This document shows, piece after piece, positions 48,157 through 58,584 of a stretch of DNA of 64,000 bases. The notes beneath the pieces are model-generated. The model had not been told where the DNA came from. It saw only the letters and a program-made list of their open reading frames with translations, and searched no databases. The translations under genes and the position numbers were made by a program. The DNA comes from Molossus alvarezi (taxonomy: Eukaryota > Chordata > Mammalia > Chiroptera > Molossidae), in NCBI GenBank assembly GCA_037176705.1, contig CM073887.1, forward strand, positions 84,330,348 through 84,394,347, read 5' to 3'. Position 1 is the first letter of the stretch; each line of letters begins with the position of its first letter.

Positions 48157-48969
48157 TTAGCCTTTTTTGTCTGGAAAGCTCTTTATTTGACCTTCTATTT
48201 TGAATGATGGCCTTGCTGGATAGAGTAGTCTTGGATTCAGATCCTTGTTTTTCATGACCTTGATTACTTCATGCCGCTCCCTTCTGGCCTGTAGTGTTTC
48301 TTGTGAGAAGTCAGCTGAGAGCCTTACGGGGCTTCCTTTGTAGGTAACCTGTTGCTTATCTCTTGCTGCCTTTAGGGTTCTCTCTTTGTCTTTAATTTTT
48401 GGCATTGTAATTGCTATGTGTCTTGGTGTGGGCCTGTTTGGGTTCTTCTTTCTTAGGGCTCTTTGTGCTTCTTGAACTTGAATGTCTTCTTCCTTCACCA
48501 AGTTAGGAAAGTTTTCTGTCACTATTTCTTCAAATATATTCTCTAACCCTTGCCCATTTTCTTCCTCTTCGGGGACTCCTATGATGCGAATGTTATTACA
48601 TTTCCAGTTGTCCCACAGTTCTCTTAAGCTGTCTTCCTGTTTTTTAATTGTTTTTTCCTTTTGGTTGATTTTTTCTACCCTGTCTTCTAATTCACTGATC
48701 TGGTCCTCAGCTTCCTCTACTCTGCTGGTTAGTTCTTCCAATGTGTTCTTAATTTCTCCTATGTCATTCTTCATTTCCACTTGGTTGGTTTTCAATGTTT
48801 CTATATCTTTACTCACGGTGCTGATGTCCTTACTCATGCTGTTGGACTTCCTCAAGATCCTGGCTCTGAACTCTACCTCTGATAATTTGCTTAGCTGCAT
48901 TTCATTGATCTCATCTTTGATAGAGTTCTCTTGTTCTTTCATTTGGAATTTGTTTCTTTGTTTCACCAT
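48157..48969 (-). pseudogene. L1 ORF1, right (mirror) copy
   Basis: Translates to the same 270 residues as 29642-30454, including the C-terminal frameshift. Sharing an inactivating frameshift means that the arms were copied after the frameshift arose, not converted from an active source. Confidence 0.88.
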
Positions 48970-49817
48970 TTTGGCTATCTCAGTGGGTTTTGGAGCCTGC
49001 CAAATTTTCCCTGTGGATGTTGGTGTTCTGCTGTTTGTGGCTCCCTCTACTGGGTTTGGATGGGCCTGGGTGGGCCCACATTAAACACCACTGTCAAGTC
49101 TTACTTTCCTGAGTAGATCTGCAAGCCCAGTAAAGGTTCAGTTATCCTCTGGCTTTTTCCTGGTGGCTAGTAGTCTCAGTTACTCAGTGCCTTGGAATGT
49201 AGCCCTGGTGTTCTGCATAAGAGGATTTCCAGAGGGTGGGATAGATGCTGTTTATTAATGAGCCTCAATTTGCATTTCTTTGCCTCACCTGGGAAAGGCT
49301 GAGTCTCCGGGGGTGGGGGGGCTGCTGCTTTTCCCCACAGCTCTGGGAAGGAGCACACTGGCCACCGTCCTTTGTGGCCGCAACTCAGCAAAAACTCTGA
49401 GTGCCCTCCAAACCCCGGGTGTCCCCACAGATTTCCAGCCCAGTCTGTCCTCCCTCTGCCAGAGCCCCCAGGTGAGTGGCTGTGGCTATTTTAGCCCTCT
49501 GTCCTGGCTCTCTGCCCTGTGGAGCGGGCTTGGTCTTTATTCCCCAAGGGTGCTGCTCACAGCTAAGACTGCTGCTGTCCGTGGGCTCCCAGCCCGCCAC
49601 CCTCTCGCGACTCCACAGATCCTACCAATGTCCCTGGTTATATGGTCCTGTCCTGCTGCTTTTCTGTTGCTTTTTTCCGAGGATTTGTCTATTTTAGTTG
49701 TAATTCCCATTTGGTCCTGGGAGATCTTCTGTGTAGCTTCCATTCACTCAGCCTCGATTTTCACATCCTCTACACCTATCTTGTGTGCAGCTGGGTCGCA
49801 CAGGCCTCTCTCTTGCC

Positions 49818-50778
49818 TCCTCACCCTGCAGGTCCCGTGGGTAACTGGATCACACAGTCCCTTTGGGGACCCGGCTCTATGCCTATATTATGGGCTCTTA
49901 GGTCTCAGAGGTCTCTCTGTTGCTTCAGCACCCTGCAGTCTCTGCGGGTAACTGGATGGCACAGTCCGTGCTTTGTTGCACAGGCCAATCTGGTGCTTCA
50001 GCATTCCGCAGGTCCCGTGGGTAACTGTATGGCACAGTCCCTGCTGGGCCACACAGGCCTCTCTGTTGCCCCCACAGGTGGGCAGCTGGATCGCACCAGT
50101 CTCTCTTGGACTACAGCTTCCCTCTGCTCTTGTGGGCTTTTGTACTGCACAGGCCTCTTCGGAGCCCCAGTTCCTGCCGCTGGTGGTTGGGGTGTGCTGC
50201 TACCCTGAAGGGCTCTACTTCCGCTCAGTTTTTGCTGTGGTTTTTGGGGATGGGTCTCAGCTGCTCGTCTGTGCTTCTGTTGCCTGGGGATGGATGTCTG
50301 CTCCCCTGCCTCTGTTACTGGGGGTATATCTCAACTCTGATCAGGCTTCTACTATGGGGGATGGTGCTGGGCTCCTGGCTGTTTGCGGCTTCCGCCCCCA
50401 TCACCTTGGGAGCTCCACTACTGTGCATAGGTCTGTGTTGACACAGAGTGTCCACTGGTTTGATGGTGCCACGTGTGCTGGTTTATTCAGGTTGCTGGGC
50501 ACTAGCTGCTTCCACTGTGTCTTCCCAGGGAAGACCTGGGATCTTCCAAAATGGTGGGACCTCCCCGCGGTGCAGGGAAAAGTGCCCTGAAGGGCTGCTT
50601 ACCGTGATAGCTGGCTGCTCCTGTCCACAGCACAGGAACTTTCTGCTCCTCGGCTCTGCACTGCTCATGTTTGGTCATCCACCTTCAGGTCCACTCACAC
50701 TCTTCACACACTCGCTCACTCTCACACACTCACCCTCCCTCCAGTCCTGACTGCTGCCATCTTCTGCTCCTGAAACTC
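49818..50778 (-). mobile_element. Right L1 5' UTR with expanded tandem units
   Basis: On the minus strand it starts near 50770 ('gagcagaagatggcagcagt'), as does the left L1 at about 27938. Tandem units ('ggtcccgtgggtaactggat ...') are spaced by about 106, 74 and 76 bases at 49832, 49938, 50012 and 50088, more than in the left L1. The rest aligns with 27939-28793 at clearly lower identity than the arms. Confidence 0.85.
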
Positions 50779-50790
50779 AGTTATTGTGTT

Positions 50791-52513
50791 GTTTTTTGGC
50801 AGAGCCTGCTGAGACTTTTTTTTGGTGAAAAGAAAAACACTTGATTCGGCTTTTAGTTTAGGTCATGGGAAAGAGGCAGGCCCCCAGGGTGAGCTGAGGA
50901 CTTGGGGCTGAGCCTCAGGTAGGTCTCCTCTGCCCACCATTCCCCTGCATAGCTCCTTTCCCACAGTCTGGGAGGACAGGAGGAACCTCGGTATCATTTA
51001 CATGAACAGGGTATCAGATCACTCAGACACCAGCTTCCCATAGAGTTTCAATCTTCTTCACAACCACTGTCTTGGTGGAGCTGGTGCTGGTGTGGTTGAA
51101 GGAGCCAGAACCCAAGTTGGCCTGAAAGCCCAGGCCATAGTCGAGGCTCTTATAAGATGGACTCAGCACACCTGAGTGGCCGCTGGTGGTCTTGGTATGG
51201 ATACTCATGTTCTGTATCCCAGACTCTGGCTTGTTCTCCTCACTCTCCAGCAGTCTGTGGTAGGTGGCAATCTCCATGTCCAGGGCCAGCTTGACATTCA
51301 TGAGCTCCTGGTACTCTTGCAGCTGCCAAGCCATGTCCTGCTTGGTGGTTCTTAGAGCAGCTTTCATTTTAGCCACCTTGGCCTGAACATCCTTTTGGCC
51401 AGCTCCCCATGTTGCTTCGCATCAGTGATGGCAGCCTCCAGGGAAGCCCTCTGGCCTTTGAGTCCCTCGATCTCAGCCTGGTGTAAGCTGATGTTCCAGT
51501 TCATGTCAGAAATCTCAGTCTTTGTGCGATGCAGATCATCCCTATGCTCCCCAGCCAATGTCTGCAGCTTCTCATACTTGATCTGGTACATGGTTTTAGC
51601 CTCATCCCGGCTGCAGTTGTTGCTCTCCTTGTACTGGGCCTTGACTTCGGCAGTGATGCCATCCATGTCCAGGGAGTTTTGTTGTCCATGGACAGCACCA
51701 TGGGCATGTGGGAAATCTAGGACTGCATCTCATGAATCTCTTCTTCACACAGATGCCTGTAGAAGTTGCTCTTATCGGTCAGCCCTTCCAGGAAGGACTC
51801 CAACTCTACCTTGTTTATGTAAACTTCATCCACACCATTCTTGATGAAGACAAATTCATTGTCCATTTCTGTTTGCTTGTTGAGCTCATCCTTGTACTTA
51901 TCCTTTGAGTAGTCCACCAGCCCCTGCATGTTGCCAAACTCTGCCTCCAGCCTCAGTTTCTCCTGGTCCAGCGTGTCCAGCTGCCACGGAAGGTTGTGGA
52001 TGTAGCTCTCAAACATGTTGTCCTGTCTCTTCTGCTGCTGCAGGAGGTTCCAGTTGGTCTCCAGAATCTTATTCTGCTGCTCCAGTCTCCGTCCATATTG
52101 ATAAAGGAGGAAAACTTGTTGAGGGTCTTGATTTGTTTCTTCTCCTGGTTGTACACAGACTAGGTGTTAAGGTCCACCTCCAGCTTCAGGGGGCTCAGCA
52201 AGCTCTGGTTCACTTGGACAGCGCTGGTGCTCCCCATATTCCCTGCCCCTCTGTAACCCTGTCCCCCCACCCTACTCCTGCCAGACTCATGTTGGCGCCC
52301 AGGCCAACCCAGTAGTCGTTACCCACCTGGGAAAAGGCCAAGGAACTGATGCAGATGACAGGCTCACTCTAGTATGAGTAGCTGCTGAAAGTCTGGAGGC
52401 TAGAGGTGGACACCTTGTAGGTCTTCTGGATCACCCTTGTGGACGCGGTGGAGGCTGGAATGGAGGTAAAGAGGCTGAACCAGAGATTCAAGAAGGAGCC
52501 AAAAGCTGCTTCT
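50791..52513 (-). pseudogene. KRT8: Processed pseudogene of keratin 8
   Basis: An intronless copy of the type II keratin 8 mRNA (an intermediate-filament protein of simple epithelia). Minus-strand order: head 'YKVSTS' (52405-52420), helix start text 'IKTLNKFSSFIN' (about 52105-52140), coil regions, helix end '[20 protein letters not shown]' (about 51260-51320), tail '[11 protein letters not shown]' and 'TVVVKKIET' (near 51045), then 3' UTR to 50791. The tail '[11 protein letters not shown]...VVVKKIET' is specific to KRT8. The ATG is changed to GCG (52444-52446), an in-frame TAG sits at 52369-52371, and several frameshifts follow. A 12-bp duplication AGTTATTGTGTT (50779-50790 and 52514-52525) shows L1-mediated insertion. 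Not functional. Confidence 0.95.
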
Positions 52514-52525
52514 AGTTATTGTGTT

Positions 52526-53949
52526 TTAAAATAATTTTTTCCACTTTACACAGCTTTATTGGATCATAGTTGATGTATAAAGAACTGCACATATCTAATG
52601 TATGCACTTTGATCAGGTCTGACATATGTATACACCTGTGAAACCATCACCATAATGAGTATAGGTGTGGGCAAAAGTAGGTTAAGAATAATAATAAATA
52701 CAATAATCAATCAATAAATAATAATACAAGAATAAACTCTGTGTTTTGAGTACTCACAACTGTAAACTTACTTTTGCCCACCCCTGCATAATGAACTTAG
52801 CTATCACCCCATAGTTTTCTTGTGCCGTATTTCCTATCATTATAGATTAATTTGCATTTTCTAGATTTTTATATAAATGGAATCAAACATCATATATTTA
52901 TATTTGTTTTAACTCAGCCCAATTATTTTGAGATTCATACATATATTAATACATTGCATCCCCCTTGTATCAGTAGTTTATGCCTTTTTAGTGCTAAAAA
53001 GTATTCTATTGTATGGATATGCTACAATAGGTTTATTCATTGCTGGCCTTTAGACTTTTACAGTTCTTAGCTATTACAAGTAAAGTTAATATGAACATTC
53101 ATGTATAAATCTTTGTGAAGACACATGCTCTCATTTCTCTTGAGAAATCTATTGCAGTAGAATGCCTGGATTCTATGGTAGTAGTGTGCTTCAATTTTTA
53201 AGAAACTGACAAATCACTGTCAAAAATAAGTATACCAATTTACATGTCCACCAACAGTGTATGAAAGTTCCAATTGTTCTACACCCTTACCAACACTTGG
53301 TATGATCAGTGTTTTTAATTGTAGTCATTCTAGTGGGTGTGTGGTGGAATATTGTGTGGTTTTAATTTGCATTTTCCTAATGACTAATGTTGAGCATTTT
53401 GTCATGTGCTTATTTGACCATTGTATATCTTCTATAGTGAAGTGTCTGAATAAATATTTTGCCCATTCTGAAAATTGGATTGCTTGTCTTATTACTATGT
53501 AGTAATAGTTTTAAATATATTCTAGATACAAGTTTCTAGATATATGTTTTGCAAATTTTCTTCTGGTCTGTGGCTTGCCTTTTAGTGTTCTTAACATTGT
53601 TTTTTCCTCCCACACTGAACAGTTTTTATTAAAGTATAATGTACATATTGTGCAATTCACCCATTGTAAGTGTAAGGTCAATAATTTCTGGTAACTGGTA
53701 CAGTTGTTGAACTATCACCACAATCCAGTGTAGAACACTTGCATCACCCTCAAAGTTCCCTTGTGCCTGTTTATAGTCACTCCTCACCCCAACATGGACC
53801 CCAATCACTGATATGTATACTGTATCTGTATTTTTGTCTTTTCTATAAATTTTGTATAAATAAAAACACACGACATATATTCTTTTCCAAGTGGCTTCTT
53901 TCACTTGGTAAAATGTTGTTGAAGTGCATATATCGTATTGCATTTATTA
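52526..53949 (-). mobile_element. Old L1M 3' UTR and ORF2 ends (two fragments)
   Basis: 'acacctgtgaaaccatcacc', 'tatgtattctattgtatgga'-like text near 53000, 'ccaccaacagtgtatgaaag', and 'ttaatttgcattttcctaat' mark L1M on the minus strand. A second 3' UTR starts near 53620 ('tattaaagtataatgtacat'), so two old copies abut. A MITE lies at 52662-52788. Confidence 0.75.
52662..52788. mobile_element. Mariner-type MITE, ~125 bp
   Basis: Inverted ends: 'ggtgtgggcaaaagtagg' on the left and, reversed, 'ggggtgggcaaaagtaagtt' on the right. A TA target sits on each side (52660-52661 and 52789-52790), and an AT-rich interior of AATAAT units has no coding capacity. TA targets and this end type fit Tc1/mariner non-autonomous elements. 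It sits inside an old L1M. Confidence 0.8.
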
Positions 53950-53962
53950 ACTCATTTCTTTT
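53950..53962 (+). repeat. Target-site duplication of the composite L1/ATP6V1B2 insertion (left)
   Basis: ACTCATTTCTTTT, repeated exactly at 57280-57292. Removing everything between joins the old L1M text ('ttattaactcatttctttt' to 'aaattgctgagtagtatg'). Confidence 0.9.
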
Positions 53963-54810
53963 TTTAAAATTTTATTTTATTGTTAACAGTATTACAAATG
54001 TCCCAATTTACCCCTCCCCTGCCTCCTCTAAGGCCTTGCCCCACCCCAGTCTTTCGCCACACTGTTTTCTGTGTCCATTGGTTATGCATATCTTATATAA
54101 GTTCTTTGGTTGTTCTCTTCCTGTTCATCCCGACCCTGAGATCTGTCAGTCTGTTCCAAGCCTCCATGCCTCTACACCTAATTTGTTCATCAGTTTACTA
54201 TGTTCATTAGATTTCACTTATAAGTAAGATCATGTGATATTTGTTTTTCTCTGACAGGCTTATTCCACTCAGCCAAATACTCTCTAGGTTCCTCCATGCT
54301 GATGCAAAGGGTAACAAATCTGTTTTTTATTTTTACAGCTGCATAATATTCCATTGTGTAAATGTACCACAGCTTTTGTATTCACTCGTCTACTGATGGG
54401 CTCTTGGGCTGTTTCCAGATCTTAACTATTGTAAATAACACTGCTATGAACATAGGGGTACATATATTTTTCTGATTGGTGTTTTGGGCTTCTTTAGATA
54501 TATTCTTAGAAGTGGGATCACTGGATCAAATGGTAGTTTCATTTGAATTATTTTTAGTAAATTCCATAGTGTTTTCTATAGTGGCTGCATGAATCAACAT
54601 TGCCACCAGCAGTGTACTAGCCTTCTGTTTCTCCACATCTTTGGCAGCACTTGTTATTTATTGATTTATTGACGGTAGCCATTCTGATAGGTGTGAGATG
54701 ATAGCTCATTATAGTTTTAATTTGCATCTCTCTGATGATTAGTGATGTTGAGCATTTTTTCATATGTTTATTGGTCATCTGTATGTCCTCTTTGTTTGTT
54801 TGTTTTTTTT

Positions 54811-55045
54811 ATCCTCATCCGAGGACACTTTTTTCCATTTTTTGTTCAGATAGAGTGGGAGGAAGAGGGAGAGAGAGAGAGAGAAACATCGACGTGAAAG
54901 GGACATAGCAAGTGGCTGCCACCTGCATGACCAACCAGGGCCAGGGACAAACCGAAACTGAGGCATGCGCCCTTAGTGGGAACGAACCAGGGTCTCTCTG
55001 GACCACAGGCTGACTCTTCAACTGCTGAGCCAAACCGACCAAGGC
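54811..55045 (-). mobile_element. Ves-type SINE
   Basis: Complete copy, tail near 54811 and head 'gagccaaaccgaccaaggc' ending 55045. The right flank 'tgtcctctttgttttt' resembles the left flank 'tgtcctctttgtttgt' (54784-54799). Confidence 0.92.
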
Positions 55046-55071
55046 TGTCCTCTTTGTTTTTTTGTTTTTTG

Positions 55072-55159
55072 TTTTGTATGTGCCCCTAGCGGGAACCGAA
55101 TCCAGGACTCTCTGGTCCACAGGCTGATGCTCCAACCGCTGAGCCAAACTGGCCAGGGC
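55072..55159 (-). mobile_element. Partial Ves-type SINE (head only)
   Basis: Only the 5' 88 bases (tRNA-like part) are present, starting 'tatgtgcccctagcgggaac' after a T/G-rich stretch. It lies 26 bases from the full SINE. The outer flank 'gtatgtcctctttg' (55161-55174) matches the one before the first SINE (54781-54794), so the two SINEs together lie between one outer duplication. Confidence 0.88.
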
Positions 55160-56184
55160 TGTATGTCCTCTTTGAATAAGTGCCTATTTGGGTCCTGTTT
55201 CCATTTTTGAATTGGGTTATCTGTCTTCCTTTTGTTGAACTATATAAGTTCTTTATATATTTCGAAAATTAACCCTTTATCAGAAGTATTATTGGCAAAC
55301 ATGTTCTCCCATACAATGGGTTCCCTTTTCATTTTGATGATGTGGGGTTTTTTTTGTTTTTTTTCTTTTTGCTGTGCAGAAGCTTTTTAGTTTGATGCAG
55401 TCTCATTTGTTTTTGTTTTTTTCCTTTGTTTCTCTTGCCCTAGGAGATATATCTGTGTAAATTCTGCTACATGTGATATCTGAGATTTTGATGCCTATGT
55501 TTACTTCTAGGACTTTTATAGTTTCACAACTTAAATTTAAGTCTTTTATACATTTTGAGTTTATTCTTGTGTACGGTATAAGTTGGTGATCTAGTTCCAT
55601 TTTTCTGCATGTGTCTGTCTAATTTTCCCAATAGCATTTATCACTGTAGTTAGGGCTTCCAATACTATATTGATTGAAGTGGTGAAAGTGGACATCCCTT
55701 CTTGTTCCTATTCTTAAGGAAAATGCTTTTAGTTTTTGCCCATTGATTATGATGTTGGCTGTAGATTTGTCATATATGGCCTTTATTATGTTGAGGTATG
55801 ATCCCTCTATTCCCACTTTGTAGAGAGTTTTTTTCCAAAAATGGGTGCTAGATTTTGTTGAATGCTCTTTCTGCATCTATTGATATGACCATGTGATTTC
55901 TATTCTTCATTTTGTTTAAGTGATATATCACATTGTTTGATTTGAGAATGTTGTGTCAGCCTTGCATTCCTAAAATAAGTCCCACTTGGTCATGGTGTGT
56001 GATGTTTTTAATGTATTGCTGGATCCAATTTAGTAATATTTTGTTGAGGATTGTAGCATCTATGTTCATCAGGAATATTGGCCTATAATTTTCTTTCTTT
56101 GTAGTGTCTTTATCTGGTTTTGAAATTAAGATAATGCTGGCCTCATAAAAAGAGTTTGAAAGTGTTCCTTCTGCTTGGATTTTT

Positions 56185-56390
56185 AAACTATTATTAAAAT
56201 TACATAATATTTACCAGCATTTCCTCAGCTGGAGATAAACCCCAAACAAACGTTCAGTGAAACTTTTTTAGCTCTCTTAAATTACTTCCTCAAAGATGTT
56301 TTCTAAGTCCTTTTCGTTATTGACTCTCATAGCATCATACACTTACCCTTGATAGCACTGACTAATTAAACATTTATGTGAAGCCTTAGC
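56185..56390. other. Unidentified segment inside the composite insertion
   Basis: About 200 bases that match neither L1 nor SINE by eye. It could be 3' UTR of the retrocopied mRNA or unrelated DNA. The minus strand holds a short open stretch ending 'EKDLENIFEEVI' stop (about 56270-56310), which may be chance. I cannot assign it. Confidence 0.3.
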
Positions 56391-56460
56391 AGGGGCAGGG
56401 CAGGGTGGAGGAAGGCAAATGGGGGACATCTGTAATAGAATCAACAATTTTTTTAAAAGG
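56391..56460 (+). mobile_element. Very short L1 3' end
   Basis: 'gcaaatgggggacatctgta' and 'atagaatcaacaattttttt' match the last bases of the plus-strand L1 3' UTRs (compare 21060-21100). Only about 60-70 bases, an extreme 5' truncation. Confidence 0.6.
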
Positions 56461-56631
56461 GTACATCTAAAAACTTGTGAGTTAAATAGAGTTAATCACT
56501 ATTATTTTTCTCAAGAACAGCCTGGTACATAGAAGAAACATTAAACTCTCATTATCTTCCAGGCTCTAAAAAATAACTTACTTAAAGATCTATTTTTTAT
56601 ATTATGATTTATTGAAATTAAAATATTTCAG

Positions 56632-56872
56632 CCCTGCCCTGGCCTGTTTGGCTCAGAGGTTAGAGTGACAGCCTGCGGTACAGAGAGACCTGGGTTTGGT
56701 TCCCGCTAAGGGTGTGTACCTCAGTTGCAGTTTGTCCCCGGCCCTGGTTGGTTGTGCGGGTGGCAGCCACTCAATGTGTCCCTTTCATGGTGACGTTTCT
56801 CTCTCTCCTTGCCACTCTATCTGAACGAAAAATGGAAAAAAAATGTCCTTGCGTGAGGATAAAAAAATATAC
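56632..56872 (+). mobile_element. Ves-type SINE, young sub-type
   Basis: Head 'gccctggcctgtttggctca', B box 'gggtttggttcccgctaagg', tail 'ccttgcgtgaggataaaaaa'. Flanks ATATTTCAGC/ATATATTCCAGC suggest a decayed duplication. Confidence 0.92.
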
Positions 56873-56881
56873 ATATATTCC

Positions 56882-57064
56882 AGCTCTGGGTGGTGTGGCT
56901 CAGTTAGTTGGGTGTCATCGCATGTATGGAAGGGTTGCTGATTCAATTCTCAGTCAGGGCACATGCCCACCCAGGTTTCAGACTCATCCTCTGGTGGTGT
57001 GCAGGAGGCAGCCAATTAATGTTTCACTCTCACATCGATGTTTCTCTCTTCCTCTTCCTTCCTC
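56882..57064 (+). mobile_element. Ves-type SINE, older sub-type
   Basis: 'gggtggtgtggctcagttag', 'ctgattcaattctcagtcag', then a TC-rich end. It lacks an A-rich tail and joins directly to the ATP6V1B2 fragment. Confidence 0.85.
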
Positions 57065-57279
57065 TCTCTCTTAACATGATCTAAGATCACTAGTGGACCA
57101 TTGACTCCTGATATGGTCTTGTATGTGAGTAAAGGCTGGGAGGGGTAGTTTGGCTCACTGCCAGCACCTGCTCCCAAGATCCTGCCACTGACCCACTCGT
57201 GGGCACAGGTAGCTGGGTGCGATGTTCGCAATCCCCTGCAGGGCCTGCAGTGGCACCTTGTCTCTTCCGTTCTGCAATT
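57065..57279 (-). pseudogene. ATP6V1B2: 5' fragment of a processed ATP6V1B2 pseudogene
   Basis: Minus-strand translation gives '[20 protein letters not shown]' (about 57070-57130), matching the N-terminal part of the B subunit of the cytosolic V1 sector of the vacuolar proton ATPase ([20 protein letters not shown]). Upstream, 'gcactgcaggccctgcaggg'-type text and 'gagcaggtgctggcagtgag' match the start region, but frameshifts break it and the ATG reads GTG. The B2 (ATP6V1B2) form is chosen because that N-terminal region fits better than B1; B1 is not fully excluded. The copy ends at the right-hand target duplication, so its mRNA 5' end is preserved. Coding sequence after 'DHVK' is absent. Confidence 0.82.
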
Positions 57280-57292
57280 ACTCATTTCTTTT

Positions 57293-58580
57293 AAATTGCT
57301 GAGTAGTATGTCATTGTGTGGTTTCACCACTTGATGGACATTTTGATTGTTTCTAATTGTTGAAAATACTATGAATAATGCTGCTATGATATTCGCATGC
57401 AAGTCTTCATGTAGGCTTTCTTTTAGAAGTAGAATTGCTGGGTTCTATGGAAAGTGTATGTTGAACTTTTTAAGGCACTGCTAGACAGAATATGTCTTTT
57501 GAAGAATGAACATTTTTTGTCTTGATGAAATCCAATTTATAGATTGTTTTCTTTTATAGTTTATGTTTTCTGTGACATATTTAGAAATCATTACCAAACT
57601 CAAGACCACCAACACTTTTTTCTAGAAGCTTTATAGTTTTAGTTTTTTCATTTAAATCTATGATGCATTTCAAGTTAATTTATGTATTCAGTGTGAGGTT
57701 AAAGTGAAGTTTTCTTTTCTTTTTTGCATATGGTTATCCAAGTGTTCCAGCACTATTTGTTGAAACTAATACCCTCTTCTCATTAACTTCCTTAGTATTT
57801 TTGTCAAAAACCAACTTACATGGTCTACTGTTAGACTCAGTCTTCTGCTCCATTAATCTCTATGTCTATCTTTATATCTTTATAAGTCTTAAAATAAGAT
57901 ATATCAGTTCCCCAAATTAATCTCCTTATTCAGAAACATTTGGCTGTTGTTGGTCCTTTGTATTTCCATATAAATTTTAGAATCAACATGCCAAGTTCTA
58001 CAAAAAATATTGCATTGAATTTATAGATCAATTTGGGGAGAATTAACATCTTAACCACACTGAGTCTCCTGATCCATGAACACAATATATTTCTCTGTTT
58101 ATTTATAGCTCCTTTAATCTCTCCTCAATGTCCAAGTTTTGTATATCTTTTGTCAAATATATCATTCTCCTTTATCATTTTTAGACTTTCATTTGGTTAT
58201 TTTTTTTTTTTATCCTCACCCAAGGACATTTTTTGCATTTATCTTCAGACAGAGTGGGAAGGAGAGAGGGGAAAAGAGAGAGAAACATCGATGCTAGAGA
58301 GACACATCAAGTGGTTGCCACCCGCACAACCCCAACCGAGGTTGGGGACAAACTGCAACCAAGGCACGCGCCCTTAGCGGGAACCGAACCCGGGACTCTC
58401 TGGTCCGCAGCCGACACTCTAACCGCTGAGCCAAACAGGCCAGGGCTCATTTGGTTATTTTTTTGATAGTTCCAGTTCTCTGTTGAAATTCTCCATCTTG
58501 TCATCTAATTTGTTGACTATATTAATTACAGTTATTTTTTTTATTTTTTGGCTATTCAGATGTTTGACTTTTTATTTCAT
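57293..58580 (-). mobile_element. Old L1M ORF2 fragment
   Basis: Continues the L1M interrupted at 53949: 'gctgagtagtatgtcattgt', 'gattgtttctaattgttgaa', 'ttgtcaaaaaccaacttaca', 'gttggtcctttgtatttcca', 'ttgaatttatagatcaattt'. Noncoding. A SINE lies at 58208-58446. Confidence 0.78.
58208..58446 (-). mobile_element. Ves-type SINE
   Basis: Perfect duplication TCATTTGGTTATTTTTTT at about 58189-58206 and 58447-58464. Confidence 0.95.
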
Positions 58581-58584
58581 TTTT

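Larger units (their letters stand above)
44355..49817 (-). repeat. Right arm of the 5.46-kb near-identical inverted repeat
   Basis: Gapless mirror of 28794-34256. It contains the same partial ORF2, nested HAL1-like element with identical target duplications (45795-45810 and 47977-47992), ORF1 and 5' UTR. Because the nested insertion is shared, the arms descend from one sequence rather than from independent insertions. Confidence 0.95.
53963..56184 (-). mobile_element. 5'-truncated L1 (3' UTR and ORF2 C-terminus) in a composite insertion
   Basis: Begins with an AT-rich tail ('aaaattttattttattgtta'), then the L1 3' UTR and ORF2 end. The ORF2 text jumps at about 55635 ('caatagcatttatcactgta'), an internal deletion of several hundred bases. 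It stops at 56184 ('ctgcttggatttttaaac'). ORFs are dead (readable pieces 55403-55600 and 55619-55876). Two SINEs interrupt it. Confidence 0.85.

Noticed and set aside
49832..50090. Regularly spaced repeats that could be read as a CRISPR array
   Set aside because: Units are diverged tandem copies without constant repeat and unique spacer structure, and the genome is mammalian. They belong to the L1 5' UTR.
49280..50590. Long overlapping frames (up to 223 codons) on the plus strand
   Set aside because: They run across the antisense strand of the L1 5' UTR tandem units; no family match and no conserved start.
51023..52445. A functional intronless keratin gene
   Set aside because: Start codon lost, in-frame stop at 52369-52371 and several frameshifts, with retrocopy duplications: a processed pseudogene.
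56270..56310. Protein C-terminus-like stretch '...EKDLENIFEEVI' stop
   Set aside because: Too short, preceded by an in-frame stop, and I do not recognise the protein; kept only as an observation, not as a gene.
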